DNA from: Blastopirellula sediminis
GTDB lineage: Bacteria > Planctomycetota > Planctomycetia > Pirellulales > Pirellulaceae
DNA length: 64,000 nucleotides
Direction: 5' to 3'
Assembly: GCF_020966755.1 (NCBI RefSeq)
Contig: NZ_JAJKFT010000010.1
Location: 3,690,481-3,754,480, forward strand
The translations under genes were made by a program, and so were the position numbers. Numbering within the stretch: the first letter of the stretch is position 1; every line of letters starts with the position of its first letter. The notes beneath the pieces are model-generated. The model saw nothing but the letters and a program-made list of their open reading frames with translations. It did no database searches and was not told where the DNA came from. Shown here in pieces: positions 50,023 through 59,638 of this stretch.

Positions 50023-51420
50023 ATGAGAGCTTACAGCTCTATTTGGACTGTCGTACTACTGCTGATTATCGGCTCGGCCGCGACCGCTCAGGACGCGATG
50101 CCCTGGGCCGCCGACCTGGAGTCCGCCAAACAACTGGCCGCGCAGAAGAACCAACTGGTGATGGTTCACTTCTGGGCGCCCAATTGCCCCCCATGCCGCA
50201 TGCTCGACGCGACCCTGTTCAAGGATCCGACGTTCGCCGCGGCCGTGGCCCAAGATTACGTACCGGTGAAGATCAATGCGGCCGAAGAGACCGCGATCGC
50301 CAACCAGTACGGCGTCGATCGCTGGCCTCAAGACGTGATTATTTTGCCGACTGGCCAGATGGTTTACCGGATGGTCAGCAAGCAGGAAAAGGATAAAGAC
50401 CAGTACCTGGCCGTTCTGCACGGCGTCGCGATCAAGACGGCCGGCATGAGCCAGCTCGCTTCGAGCCGCGGACCCGATTCGGCTCCGGTTTCCTATCCAG
50501 GCGAAGCTGCCGCTCCGGCTGCGGGTTATTCTCGCTTTGGCGCCGCTCCCGCCGCGACCAGCGAAACGGCCGCTGCCGCCGCTCCGCAAGGTCAGTCGCG
50601 TTTCTCGGCTCAGCCGCCGGCTTCGACCTACTCGCAAGACAACACCGCCGCTCCGGCCGCCGCGCCGACGCAGTCGCGTTTCTCGACCGGCGGTTACGGC
50701 GACATGAATACTGCCGCTGCTCCGACCGCTCAACCGTCGCAACAGCCGAGCGGTTACGCCGCTGGCCAGTATTCGCCTGCTTCGACTCCGGCTCCGACTC
50801 AGTCGCGCTTCGCCGCTCAGCCGAGCGAATCGTCGTACGGTCAAGGTTCGCAGTACAATCCGCCGGCCACGCAAGCCGCGCCGCAGGCTCAACCGCAAGA
50901 TCGTTTCGCTTCGCAGCCGGCCGCTTCGCCGTCGATGCCGAGCCAATACGGTTCGCAGTCGATGCCGCCGCAAAGCCAATTCGCTTCGCAGCCGAGCCAA
51001 CCGGCCGCTCCTCCGGCGTCCGCCGCTCCGCAAGCTCAACCGCAAGCGAAGCAACCGGAATTCGCCCTCGACGGCTACTGCCCGGTGACGCTGGCCGAAG
51101 GGATGAAATGGCAGAAGGGTGACGCTCGTTGGGGCGCCGTCCATCAGGGACGCGTTTATCTGTTCGCCTCGGACGTCGAACAGCGGAAGTTCCTCGCTTC
51201 GCCTGATCGCTTTAGCCCGGTCTTGTCGGGGAACGACCCGGTCGCTTACATCGAACAGGGACGTCTGGTCGACGGCGATCGCTCGCACGGTTTGACCTAC
51301 AACGGCGTGCTCTATCTCTTCTCGAGCGAAGATAACCTGAAGACCTTCTGGTCGGCGCCGCAGCGTTACGCCGCTCAAGTGCAGCAAGCGATGCTTCGCA
51401 ACTCGCAGCAGCTCCGCTAA
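50023..51420 (+). CDS. Exported thioredoxin-fold protein fused to a YHS domain
   Basis: 465 residues from the ATG at 50023. A signal peptide ends ATAQ near residue 23. The thioredoxin-like domain at ~30-150 has active site Cys55-Pro-Pro-Cys58. A ~190-residue low-complexity linker of Ala/Pro/Ser/Gln contains a repeated (Q/Y)SRF-type motif about six times. A YHS-type domain follows at ~345-440 (DGYCPVTLAEG, QGRVYLFASDVEQRKFLASPDRFSP). It probably works on protein thiols or metals in the periplasm; the YHS part is often metal-linked. Terminated by a hairpin inside the convergent rhomboid gene. Confidence 0.88.
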   Translation: MRAYSSIWTVVLLLIIGSAATAQDAMPWAADLESAKQLAAQKNQLVMVHFWAPNCPPCRMLDATLFKDPTFAAAVAQDYVPVKINAAEETAIANQYGVDRWPQDVIILPTGQMVYRMVSKQEKDKDQYLAVLHGVAIKTAGMSQLASSRGPDSAPVSYPGEAAAPAAGYSRFGAAPAATSETAAAAAPQGQSRFSAQPPASTYSQDNTAAPAAAPTQSRFSTGGYGDMNTAAAPTAQPSQQPSGYAAGQYSPASTPAPTQSRFAAQPSESSYGQGSQYNPPATQAAPQAQPQDRFASQPAASPSMPSQYGSQSMPPQSQFASQPSQPAAPPASAAPQAQPQAKQPEFALDGYCPVTLAEGMKWQKGDARWGAVHQGRVYLFASDVEQRKFLASPDRFSPVLSGNDPVAYIEQGRLVDGDRSHGLTYNGVLYLFSSEDNLKTFWSAPQRYAAQVQQAMLRNSQQLR

Positions 51421-51439
51421 GTCGGACCTGCGACAACGC

Positions 51440-52756
51440 CTAAATATCTTCCGCCGCCGGCTCTACAACGCCGGCGGCTTTCATTTCTTGGGCCTTCTTG
51501 CGAATCGCGTCATAACGTTGGCGATCTTGCGCCCCAAGCTTCGCCGGATCGACTTTCGACAGAACCTGCAACGCTTGCCCAGGACGAGACTCCCCTTCGA
51601 CCATCACGTGGGCGATCCGCAATCGGACCGGCGTTTCTTTCGCACCGCCACGCCGCGCGTATTCGATCATCGCCGGCAGTGCGTCTTGGCTTCGCTTTTG
51701 TTTCAGAAAGCTTTGGATGATCTCCAGCAGGTCTTCTTCCGGCAGGTACCAATCGGGATTGGAATGTCCAAGCTTCAGATGGGCGCGATAGGCGAGGGCC
51801 GGATCGCCTCCTTCACGCAAGATCTGGCGAATCTGCTCGAGGCCCAAGTTGGCTGAGCGAAGCCGCGCCGCTTTGAGACCTGTCTCGTCCACTTTCTCTT
51901 CCCGCGGCGCGTCCGGGTTGCCGAAGTAGACGGTGAAGAAATCGTAGTTTTCGCAATCGACCCACTCTTTGCGCACCATCACAATGCCGACCGCAAGTCC
52001 GATAAAGGCTCCAAAGGCGTGGAAGAAGCTGCTACTGATCAGGCCTCCCTGCAGCGGATCGTACGTGAAGTACAGGATCAGCAACTCAAAGGCGATGCTG
52101 AAGGCGCAGTAAACCGAAACCGGCAGCGCGAACATGATCGGGCGAAAGCCGAGCAGGAGAAAGCAGTTGACCTCGTTCATCGGCGCCCAGACCAACGCAA
52201 TCGCGATCAATCCGAAGATGATCGCTGACGCGCCGAGCGAAAAGGTCGGCTCAGCGAGGAACAGAAACAGGAACTGCTCGACCATCGATTGAAAGATGCC
52301 GATCCCCGCGTAGAGCAGCAAGAAACGCTTCCAGCCGATCTTCCCTTCGATCAGCGCACCAAACGGCCAGAGGATCAGCATATTGCCAAGCAAGTGCCAG
52401 AAGTCGGCATGCATGAAGTTGCCGGTCAGCCATTGCCACGGCTTGATGCCGTCGCCGTAGTGCAGCGTACGCCAGTCAAAGTCGTCAGCAGGATCGTACG
52501 TCTCCGCATTTTCCTCACCCGTCTCTTCCTCTTCAGCGTACGCTTCCTGGAATTCCCTCCATTCCTCATCGCTCAATTCGCCGTAGTCGTGCGCCGCTTC
52601 CATTTGTTCGTAGAGATCTGGAAGCGAATACGACCCTTGATACTCGGGGAAATGGACCGGCCACAGAAAGAGGAGCAGCGTGTTGACGACGATCAACGAA
52701 GTGGTCGCGATCGGCGCGTGATAAAGTGGCGCGTCGGTGGAATACGGAATGAACAT
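51440..52756 (-). CDS. Rhomboid-family intramembrane serine protease
   Basis: 438 residues. The rhomboid core has HADFWHLLGNM before the third helix, the catalytic Ser177 in G-A-S-A (usually GxSG or GASG), and His246 in SSFFHAFGAFIG. An acidic loop (~55-95, EEEETGEENAE) separates the first two helices. The C-terminal ~170 residues are soluble, helical and TPR-like. It cuts membrane-anchored substrates; these are unknown. Convergent with the thioredoxin-YHS gene, 19 bp between stops. Confidence 0.87.
   Translation of the reverse strand: MFIPYSTDAPLYHAPIATTSLIVVNTLLLFLWPVHFPEYQGSYSLPDLYEQMEAAHDYGELSDEEWREFQEAYAEEEETGEENAETYDPADDFDWRTLHYGDGIKPWQWLTGNFMHADFWHLLGNMLILWPFGALIEGKIGWKRFLLLYAGIGIFQSMVEQFLFLFLAEPTFSLGASAIIFGLIAIALVWAPMNEVNCFLLLGFRPIMFALPVSVYCAFSIAFELLILYFTYDPLQGGLISSSFFHAFGAFIGLAVGIVMVRKEWVDCENYDFFTVYFGNPDAPREEKVDETGLKAARLRSANLGLEQIRQILREGGDPALAYRAHLKLGHSNPDWYLPEEDLLEIIQSFLKQKRSQDALPAMIEYARRGGAKETPVRLRIAHVMVEGESRPGQALQVLSKVDPAKLGAQDRQRYDAIRKKAQEMKAAGVVEPAAEDI
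51453..51485 (+). terminator. Intrinsic terminator of the thioredoxin-YHS gene, inside the rhomboid gene
   Basis: gccgccggc (51453-51461) and gccggcggc (51470-51478) form a perfect 9-bp stem, then tttcattt. It lies in the last codons of the rhomboid gene on the other strand. Confidence 0.75.
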
Positions 52757-52852
52757 GTGCTGAGATTGCCCGCCCGAAAAGAAACTGCACTACACGCAGC
52801 ATAAAAGCGATGGCGGAGCGAATCAACAAATCGCAGGAGGCGCCGCGGACAT

Positions 52853-53068
52853 TTATGGAAACGTCAAGAAGCTGACCGCCAGCACGAGCAGCAGCACGCC
52901 CAGCACGGCGAGAAAAGTCCGCGATGAACGTCGTCCCCACCGTTTCTCGACCCACGCGACCTTTTTCAGGGCGAAAGCGTTGTCATGGTTCGACCACGCG
53001 GCCCAAATCGCTCCCAGGCCGATGGTCGCCGCTACGGCGAACATAAAGGGGTTAGGCGGAAGCTGCAT
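52853..53068 (-). CDS. Small two-helix membrane protein
   Basis: 71 residues from the ATG at 53068, with AAGGAG upstream. Two hydrophobic segments (~8-25 and ~52-70) flank a basic loop (KKVAWVEKRWGRRSSR). No family recognised. It lies 19 bp behind glpK on the same strand, so it is probably the last gene of the glycerol operon. Confidence 0.65.
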   Translation of the reverse strand: MQLPPNPFMFAVAATIGLGAIWAAWSNHDNAFALKKVAWVEKRWGRRSSRTFLAVLGVLLLVLAVSFLTFP

Positions 53069-53087
53069 AAAAATCTCCTTCTCTCCG

Positions 53088-54584
53088 CTATTCTTCTTGC
53101 GCCCAGTCGCGGCTCCGCCCAACCGCACGTAACCATTGTCCGTACATCTTTTCGATTTGCCCTTCGTCGGCGCTGGCGTCGAACTCGCGATCGAGTTGCC
53201 AATTGCGCTTCAGCGAATCGAAATCGTCCCAATAACCGACCGCCAGGCCGGCGAGATACGCGGCGCCGAGGGCAGTCGTCTCAAAGACCTGCGGGCGGCG
53301 GACCTTCGTTCCGAGCAGATCGGCTTGGAACTGCATCAATTCGTCATTGACTGCCGCGCCCCCGTCAACTTGCAACTGGGCGAGCTTCACCCCGGCGTCG
53401 CGCTGCATCGCTTCGACCAGATCGCGGGTTTGGAACGCCATCGATTCGACCGCCGCTCGGGCGATATGTCCGGCCGTCGTGCCGCGGGTCAGACCGAGAA
53501 TCGTCCCGCGAGCCCGGGGATCCCAATACGGCGCTCCGAGGCCGACGAACGCCGGCACAAAGTAGACGCCGCCGTTGTCCGGCACTGAATGGGCGAGCGG
53601 TTCGATGTCGCTGGAAGTTTCGATGACGCCCAGTCCATCACGGAGCCACTGGACGACGGCGCCGGCGACGAAGACTGACCCTTCCAGGCAATAGGTCGTC
53701 TGATTACCGACTTTCCAGCCGACGGTGGTCAGCAGGTTGTTCTCGGAAGCGACCGGCTGATGCCCGACGTTCATCAGCATGAAGGCGCCGGTGCCGTAGG
53801 TATTTTTCGCGCTGCCGACATCGAAGCAGGTTTGCCCGAACGTCGCCGCTTGTTGGTCGCCGGCGATCCCGGCGATCGGAATTCTGCGTCCCAATATCGA
53901 AACGTCGGTCATGCCGTAGACTTCGCTGCAGCTGCGAATTTCGGGCAGGATCGCCGCAGGGACGTCCAGGATTTCTAGAAGCTCCGGATCCCACTCGAGC
54001 GTATGGATGTTCATCAACATCGTCCGGCTGGCGTTGGTCACGTCGGTGACGTGCAGTCGGCCGCCGGTCAATCGCCAGAGGAGGAACGAATCGACCGTGC
54101 CGAAACAAAGCTCGCCGGCTTCCGCACGGCGGCGCAGCGCAGGATCGGAGTCGAGCAGATAGCGGATTTTCGTGCCGGAAAAGTAAGGGTCGACGACCAG
54201 GCCTGACTTTTCGCGGATGAGAGCGCCATGTCCGTCATGCGACAACTGATGGCAGATCGGCGTCGAGATTCGACTTTGCCAGACGATCGCATTGGCGACC
54301 GGCTTGCCGGTGGCACGGTCCCACAGCAGCGTCGTTTCACGCTGGTTGGTGACGCCGATGGCGATAATCTGCTCGATGCCGATCTGGGCGGCGGCGATCG
54401 CCGCTTTGGCCGTTTCGATTTGCGTGCGCCAGATGTCTTCCGGATCATGCTCGACATGTCCCGGCGTCGGGAGGATCTGGCGAAATTCTTGTTGGCTTTG
54501 GCCGACGATCTTGCCGTGATGATCAAAGACGATCGAGCGACTCGATGTCGTTCCTTGATCAAAGGCGAGGATGTATTGTTGCAC
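53088..54584 (-). CDS. glpK: Glycerol kinase
   Basis: 498 residues, the usual length. The FGGY-family ATP site [15 protein letters not shown] is at the N terminus, with glycerol-contact and hinge segments such as TNQRETT, SRTMLMN and AGDQQAA. It phosphorylates glycerol to sn-glycerol 3-phosphate in the cytoplasm. The start lies 21 bp behind glpD on the same strand. No glycerol facilitator gene is present in the window. Confidence 0.97.
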   Translation of the reverse strand: MQQYILAFDQGTTSSRSIVFDHHGKIVGQSQQEFRQILPTPGHVEHDPEDIWRTQIETAKAAIAAAQIGIEQIIAIGVTNQRETTLLWDRATGKPVANAIVWQSRISTPICHQLSHDGHGALIREKSGLVVDPYFSGTKIRYLLDSDPALRRRAEAGELCFGTVDSFLLWRLTGGRLHVTDVTNASRTMLMNIHTLEWDPELLEILDVPAAILPEIRSCSEVYGMTDVSILGRRIPIAGIAGDQQAATFGQTCFDVGSAKNTYGTGAFMLMNVGHQPVASENNLLTTVGWKVGNQTTYCLEGSVFVAGAVVQWLRDGLGVIETSSDIEPLAHSVPDNGGVYFVPAFVGLGAPYWDPRARGTILGLTRGTTAGHIARAAVESMAFQTRDLVEAMQRDAGVKLAQLQVDGGAAVNDELMQFQADLLGTKVRRPQVFETTALGAAYLAGLAVGYWDDFDSLKRNWQLDREFDASADEGQIEKMYGQWLRAVGRSRDWAQEE

Positions 54585-54605
54585 GGGCGTTTCTCACTAG
54601 GGGCG

Positions 54606-56168
54606 TCAGGAGACTCGTTTGCCGTAACGTTTCTGCAAACGATGGATGTAGTGGTCGACCTCGGCGTCGATCTCTTGACGCTGGAGCCAGCCGGCGTCGG
54701 CCAACTGTTCCGCCAAGACGCAAAGGCATTGTCGCGACAAATTGGGATCGAAGACAAGCATCAGTCGACGCTCGACCAGGTCCGAAAGGGTCTTTGCCGC
54801 GAGGTGTTCGATGGCGTAGGCTGAGTGGGCGATTGGAGCATTGACGTCGGGCAGCAGCGGCGCGTCGAGCGGAGTTTCGCCAAAGTTGGCGGGCGGCAAC
54901 GCGCGGTCGCGCGAATTGCGGGGGACTTCCTGGCCGAGATCCGGGAGCACCACTTTCACAACGTCTTCGGCCAACGATCGACAGGTCGTCAGCTTGCCGC
55001 CGATGATCGAGTAGAGCGGAAATGGGGCGCCAGGGTGGCGATGCACGACGTGACTGCGTGTGATCGACGAGGTCGCTCCTTCGCCAACCGCCGGCAACGG
55101 ACGAACGCCGCAGTAATGTTGCTGGATATCGTCGCGGGTCAAGCCGACGTCAGGGAAGATCATGTTGGTCGCGTCGATCAGGTACTCAATTTCGTCTGGT
55201 TCCGCGACCGCTTCGGCCGGATCGCCGTCGTAGCGAATGTCGGTCGTCCCGATCAAACAGGCGTTGTTCCACGGCAGGATAAAGATCGGTCGCCCATCAG
55301 CCGCTTCGGCATAGACGCCGCGGGGGCCAAGCGTCTTGCACAGGTCAGGCGCCCGGGTGATCAAATGGCTCCCTTTCGTGCCGCCGATCAAACGGGGCGA
55401 CGGGACGTTCAGTCCGGCTAGGGCGGTATCGACCCAGGGTCCGGCGGCGTTGATCACCGCGGCCGGCGTGACGGCGACTTCGCCCCCGCCGTCGCTGCCA
55501 TGGTTGGGATGAATCGTCGAGAAGAAGAGGGTTTCCGCTTCGCGGCGAACATGTTGATAGGTCCGCAGAGAAAAGGCGCCCCCCTCCTCTTTCGCCGCGG
55601 CCTGAGCGTCTTGCACCAGCGCCAGGACGAACTGCTCAGGAAAGGTCAGCTGCGCGTCGTAGTAGCTGAAGGCGGTGAAAAACTTCTCGGTACTCAGTCC
55701 AGACTGGGCGAACTGCGCGGAAGTGAGTCGACGATGTCCCGGCACCGCGCCGCTGGCGAAGCGATCGTACAACGTCAAACCGAGCCGAACGACCAGCGAA
55801 CCGCGACCATCTTTGGGAGCGGCCCCCGTCTTGAAGAAGAACCGCTGGGCGCCGCTGATCAGTCCGGAAAAGCGATTGCCGACCGGGATGACCAATTCCA
55901 GCGGATGGACCAGTTCCGACGCCAAACGAAGCAGACGATCCCGTTCGGTCAGCGACTCGCGGACGAGGGAGATCTCGGCGTATTCCAGATAGCGAAGGCC
56001 GCCGTGAATCAGCCGTGACGAATAGCTGGTCGTACCGCCGGCGAGATCTTCCGCGTCGACCAGCAGAACGTCGGCGCCTTGCAGAGTCAGTTCGCGGGCG
56101 ATGGCAGCGCCGTTGATGCCGGCGCCCAGCACCACGATGGGTCCCACATTGAAGCGATCCGTCGCCAT
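54606..56168 (-). CDS. glpD: FAD-dependent glycerol-3-phosphate dehydrogenase
   Basis: 520 residues; GGAGAAAC precedes the ATG. FAD-binding GAGINGAAIARE at ~15-26, then GGTTSYSSRLIHGGLRYLE and KGSHLI, with the C-terminal helical domain of GlpD proteins. It oxidises glycerol 3-phosphate to dihydroxyacetone phosphate and feeds electrons to quinones at the membrane. Operon with glpK (21 bp gap). Confidence 0.95.
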   Translation of the reverse strand: MATDRFNVGPIVVLGAGINGAAIARELTLQGADVLLVDAEDLAGGTTSYSSRLIHGGLRYLEYAEISLVRESLTERDRLLRLASELVHPLELVIPVGNRFSGLISGAQRFFFKTGAAPKDGRGSLVVRLGLTLYDRFASGAVPGHRRLTSAQFAQSGLSTEKFFTAFSYYDAQLTFPEQFVLALVQDAQAAAKEEGGAFSLRTYQHVRREAETLFFSTIHPNHGSDGGGEVAVTPAAVINAAGPWVDTALAGLNVPSPRLIGGTKGSHLITRAPDLCKTLGPRGVYAEAADGRPIFILPWNNACLIGTTDIRYDGDPAEAVAEPDEIEYLIDATNMIFPDVGLTRDDIQQHYCGVRPLPAVGEGATSSITRSHVVHRHPGAPFPLYSIIGGKLTTCRSLAEDVVKVVLPDLGQEVPRNSRDRALPPANFGETPLDAPLLPDVNAPIAHSAYAIEHLAAKTLSDLVERRLMLVFDPNLSRQCLCVLAEQLADAGWLQRQEIDAEVDHYIHRLQKRYGKRVS

Positions 56169-56192
56169 AAGTTTCTCCGCTTTAGGGGCGGG

Positions 56193-56855
56193 CTAGTTTT
56201 CCTCGAGCTGGCGTTCCAAGTAGCCGACCTGGCTACGTACCGCATCAAGGTTCGGGTTTAAGCGAAGCGCTCGGCGGAAGTTTTCTAACGCCAAAATCAC
56301 TTCCCCCTGGTGCAAGTTGCACTGGGCCAGACAAATCGCCGCCGGAAAATGGTACGGGTTGATTTCGAGCGCCTGGTGGTTGTCGCGAGCCGCCAATTCC
56401 CAGACCTGACGTCGGAAATAAGCTTCGCCCCGAAAGTGATGCGCTTCGGCATACCAGGGAGCATGGTGGATCAGCGTGGTCGCGTCAATCACAGCGTCAT
56501 GCCACGACGCCGATCGGAGATGTCCGGCGACCCGTTCCAACTGGCGACGTTGATTGGTCGATCCGGCCCGGATCCAGAGGTTGCGAATGCCGTTCTCGGC
56601 GATCAGACGAACGCCGCGGTCGATATCGGTCAGCCCGCGGCCGACGATCGCGTTAGAGCCGAAGTCGGCCAAAAAGCAGAGGGCCAAAACGGCCGCACGG
56701 CGCACTTCCGGCGAATTGCTTTCCGCCAGGCGTTCCAGCGTGCCAAGTCGATACTGCCCCGAGACGTCGCGAATAAACGCAGCGGTGTTTTCTCGCTGCA
56801 GATATTGGCGATAGTACTTCAGCAGCGTCGGAGCGCGTTCCGGTTGTTCGTTCAC
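56193..56855 (-). CDS. HEAT/TPR-type helical repeat protein
   Basis: 220 residues from the GTG at 56855, the only sensible start that leaves room for the divergent promoter. The first half has HEAT-like repeats (SPEVRRAAVLALCFLADFG, DIDRGVRLIAENGIRNLW) and the second half TPR pairs (APWYAEAHHFRGEAYFRRQ, PYHFPAAICLAQCNLHQGE, ALENFRRALRLNPNLDAV). Cytoplasmic scaffold of unknown partner. It is 24 bp upstream of glpD on the same strand, so it may head the glycerol operon. Confidence 0.75.
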   Translation of the reverse strand: MNEQPERAPTLLKYYRQYLQRENTAAFIRDVSGQYRLGTLERLAESNSPEVRRAAVLALCFLADFGSNAIVGRGLTDIDRGVRLIAENGIRNLWIRAGSTNQRRQLERVAGHLRSASWHDAVIDATTLIHHAPWYAEAHHFRGEAYFRRQVWELAARDNHQALEINPYHFPAAICLAQCNLHQGEVILALENFRRALRLNPNLDAVRSQVGYLERQLEEN

Positions 56856-56989
56856 AGGGGGGATACCATCAGCAGGATTGCGGCGACGGGAGGCTTGACG
56901 CGCCCGCCGAACAAGATTCGAGTGTAATTGGAGCGAAACGAAACGGCAAATTGTTCTGCCGGGAGCAGTCCGGGGCGATGGAGCAGAAA

Positions 56990-58105
56990 ATGAAGGACTT
57001 TCGACGGTTTTTCTTGCCACTTTTGATTGTGGGGACGCTAACCGCGGGGGCTTTCGGCGTCGAGTGGAAGACCGGAGTTGCGTTTGAGAAACATCTCGAA
57101 TCGGAGGTCGACCTGCAATGGGAGGACGTGCCGCTGCGGGACGCGCTCCAGCGATTGGCCCAAACGCAGGAGATCGCCTTTTTTCTGGACCGCCGCATCG
57201 ATCCGGACCGATTGGTCTCGCTTAGCGCCAACGCCGTGCCGCTGGAGATGGTGGTCCAGATGCTCGCTCAAAAGGCCGGCGGCGGCAGTTGCCATGTCGG
57301 TTCCGTCGTTTATATCGGCCCTGCCGACACGGCGCGTGACCTGGCGACCGTCGCCGCCGTCCAGACCGACTTCGCCCGGCAGTCGCGCGATCCGGCGATG
57401 CGCGAGCTGGTTGCGGCCGAAGCGCTGAGTTGGCCCGACCTGACCGAGCCGCGAAAGTTGCTGACCGATTTCGCGCAACGACGCAAACTGACGTTCGCCA
57501 ATCTGGACGCGGCGGTCTCGCATGACTTGTGGCGCGCCAGCGAGTTGCCGAAGATCGCGCCGGCCGAGACGCTCACCTTGTTGCTCGCCGGATTCGGGGC
57601 GACCTACCGCTTTGGGAAAAACGCTGCGGGCGAAGCGCAACTGCAACTGATTCCCCTGCCCGAGAATCCCCAGCTGACCCGTCGCATTCCGTTTCGTGGC
57701 GATCTGAATGACGCGGCGTCCAAGATCAAAGCGGAGTTTCCGGAACTCGGAGTTGAAACGCAAGCCGGCGCCGTCATCGTGACCGGCCGGTTTGAAGAGG
57801 TGACGCTAGCCGGCAAGATGCTCCGCGGCGAGACGATCCGCCGTATGGACGTGACTCCCGCGAAAAAGCTCTACACGCTGGAAGTGAAACAACAGCCGCT
57901 TGGCGCCGTGCTCGCCAGTCTGGCCAAGTCGTTGGCGCTGAAGGTCGAAGCGGGAGACGACGTCGAAGAGACGCTGCATCAACGCATCTCCTTCTCCGTC
58001 GACAAGGTCGACGTGTTGCAACTGCTGCAAGCGACGATGGCCGAAGTGCCCGTGCGTTGGGAGCTCAAAGACGACGTGCTGACGATTACGCCGAACAAGA
58101 AATAA
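56990..58105 (+). CDS. Exported STN/secretin-N-like domain protein
   Basis: 371 residues from the ATG at 56990 (GGAGC upstream; an ATG at 56978 is possible). A signal peptide ends AGAFGVEW. Two or three copies of a short alpha/beta unit follow of the type found in secretin/TonB N-terminal domains (VPLRDALQRLAQTQEIAFFLDRRIDP, and near the end LGAVLASLAKSLALKVEAGDD). No secretin barrel follows, so it is not a secretin. Such stand-alone proteins are common in Planctomycetes; the partner is unknown. Confidence 0.72.
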   Translation: MKDFRRFFLPLLIVGTLTAGAFGVEWKTGVAFEKHLESEVDLQWEDVPLRDALQRLAQTQEIAFFLDRRIDPDRLVSLSANAVPLEMVVQMLAQKAGGGSCHVGSVVYIGPADTARDLATVAAVQTDFARQSRDPAMRELVAAEALSWPDLTEPRKLLTDFAQRRKLTFANLDAAVSHDLWRASELPKIAPAETLTLLLAGFGATYRFGKNAAGEAQLQLIPLPENPQLTRRIPFRGDLNDAASKIKAEFPELGVETQAGAVIVTGRFEEVTLAGKMLRGETIRRMDVTPAKKLYTLEVKQQPLGAVLASLAKSLALKVEAGDDVEETLHQRISFSVDKVDVLQLLQATMAEVPVRWELKDDVLTITPNKK

Positions 58106-58142
58106 AAAACGCCCGAACGTCGACATGCAACGTAGTCGGGCG
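58104..58142 (-). terminator. Intrinsic terminator of the cheY-like gene
   Basis: cgcccga (58110-58116) pairs with tcgggcg (58136-58142). On the minus strand six T (complement of 58104-58109) follow. It overlaps the end of the convergent STN-like gene. Confidence 0.75.
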
Positions 58143-58168
58143 GCGGTGTTCGAAGTGGAACGCTCAGC

Positions 58169-58531
58169 TTAGCAGCCGTGCTTTTCCAGCTTTTCGCGAA
58201 GCGTGTCGGCCGTGAACGGCTTGACCAAATAGTCCGAGACGCCGGCTTGAATCGCTTCCAAAACGCGCGACTTTTCGGCTTCGGTCGTGACCATCATGAT
58301 CTTGACGTCCTTGTCGATCTTGCGAATCTCTTGAACGACTTCCAGGCCATTCTTGCCCGGCATGTTCCAGTCGGTCAGCACCAGGTCGAAATCGCCCGGC
58401 TTGAAAATCTTGAGCGCTTCGTCGCCATCCGCCGCTTCGGTCGCGGTCGGAACGCCTACGGCTTGGAGCGAACGGAGAATGATTTTGCGCATCGTGCTTG
58501 AGTCGTCAGCAACAAGAACTCGAGTGGACAT
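58169..58531 (-). CDS. CheY-like single-domain response regulator
   Basis: 120 residues, one receiver domain. It has the acid pair in VADDSS, the phosphate-accepting Asp in LTDWNMPG (~residue 54), the conserved Thr in MMVTTEAE and Lys in DYLVKPF. No output domain. It probably receives phosphate from the CheA encoded 4 kb away on the other strand and acts on a motor or pilus. AGGAG precedes the start. Confidence 0.93.
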   Translation of the reverse strand: MSTRVLVADDSSTMRKIILRSLQAVGVPTATEAADGDEALKIFKPGDFDLVLTDWNMPGKNGLEVVQEIRKIDKDVKIMMVTTEAEKSRVLEAIQAGVSDYLVKPFTADTLREKLEKHGC

Positions 58532-59029
58532 AGAACTGGTGACTCCTGAGTCTAACCCTATGAATTGCGTAATAGGGCGCCGCCGTCATTAGCACGCGCC
58601 ACTGCCCACCTGTCTTGGGCTAACGAACGATAGGTTGCGGCGACCGCTCGTCAAGCAATCCGATGGCATACGTCAGGAAAAGTTTGTGATTGCGGGTCAC
58701 CGTGCGGAGCGGCCGCAATCAGGCAGCGCCCTGCTCCTTCGACGCGATCGCTGCAACCGAACGGCGCCGGTCCGGTCGTAACGGTTGGTGAGTCTAGGGC
58801 AGCAGGGCATCCCCATGAAGTTGGGAAAACTAATCGGCTTGGCTAATTTGTGCGGGGTCCCGTTGCCGAATTCTCCAAGGAACGACTTGTCCTTGGGGGC
58901 AAATCGGGGGGAGCGAACGCGGTGCGACGACCAAAGTCGACGCGCGGCGGCCGCTTCAGGACTAGTTTTCCACAACAAGCAAGGAAACGAATCTTGTCCG
59001 CCACGATTCAAGACATCGGTTCGGAGCGT
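58532..59029. other. Divergent intergenic region of the chemosensory cluster
   Basis: 498 bases between the cheY-like gene and cheW. It must carry both promoters. I see no RNA gene or clear hairpin. An in-frame TTG at 58994 with AGGAAA before it could be an alternative start for cheW. Confidence 0.4.
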
Positions 59030-59506
59030 ATGACGAGCGGTACGCACGGCGAAACCGCCAACTCAATGCAGTTGGTCAGTTTTCGTCTCGCTCAAGAGGA
59101 ATACGGCATTGAGATCACCCGCGTTCAGGAAATCATCCTGATGGGCGAGATCACGCGAGTTCCGCAAACTCCGGAGTTCATCAAGGGACTGATCAATCTT
59201 CGCAATACGGTCATTCCGATCGTCGACTTGCGTCGCCGCTTTGGCCTGCCGGAAGAAAAGGCCAGCGACGAAACCCGCATCATGGTCATGAACGTCGCAG
59301 GCAAGACGATCGGCATCATTGTCGACGCCGTCAGCGAAGTCTTGCGAATCGGGAAAGATCAGATCGCTCCTCCGCCGCCGACGGTGGCCGGTTTGGGGCG
59401 AGACTATCTGACCGGTTTGGTCAAGCTCGACAAACGACTGCTCATTCTGCTCGATATGGACAAGATCCTGACGAGCGGCGAGAGCGTCATCGTCGAGTCG
59501 CTATAA
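59030..59506 (+). CDS. cheW: CheW chemotaxis coupling protein
   Basis: 158 residues from the ATG at 59030 (GGAGC upstream). The CheW SH3-like fold is seen in LVSFRLAQEEYGIEITRVQEII, PEFIKGLINLRNTVIPIVDLRRRFGL and IGIIVDAVSEVLRI. It links the methyl-accepting protein to CheA. First gene of a plus-strand run cheW, mcp, cheR, cheA. Confidence 0.93.
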   Translation: MTSGTHGETANSMQLVSFRLAQEEYGIEITRVQEIILMGEITRVPQTPEFIKGLINLRNTVIPIVDLRRRFGLPEEKASDETRIMVMNVAGKTIGIIVDAVSEVLRIGKDQIAPPPPTVAGLGRDYLTGLVKLDKRLLILLDMDKILTSGESVIVESL

Positions 59507-59638
59507 GCCTGTGCTTTGCGACTACCCTTGCAAATGCCGACTGGAAAACCAGCCAGGTTCGCATGACCTAGGTCCGCCTACCCGCCAATTTTTCATACCT
59601 TTACGCATTCCAACCTCCGATTCGAGAAAGCGATAGCG

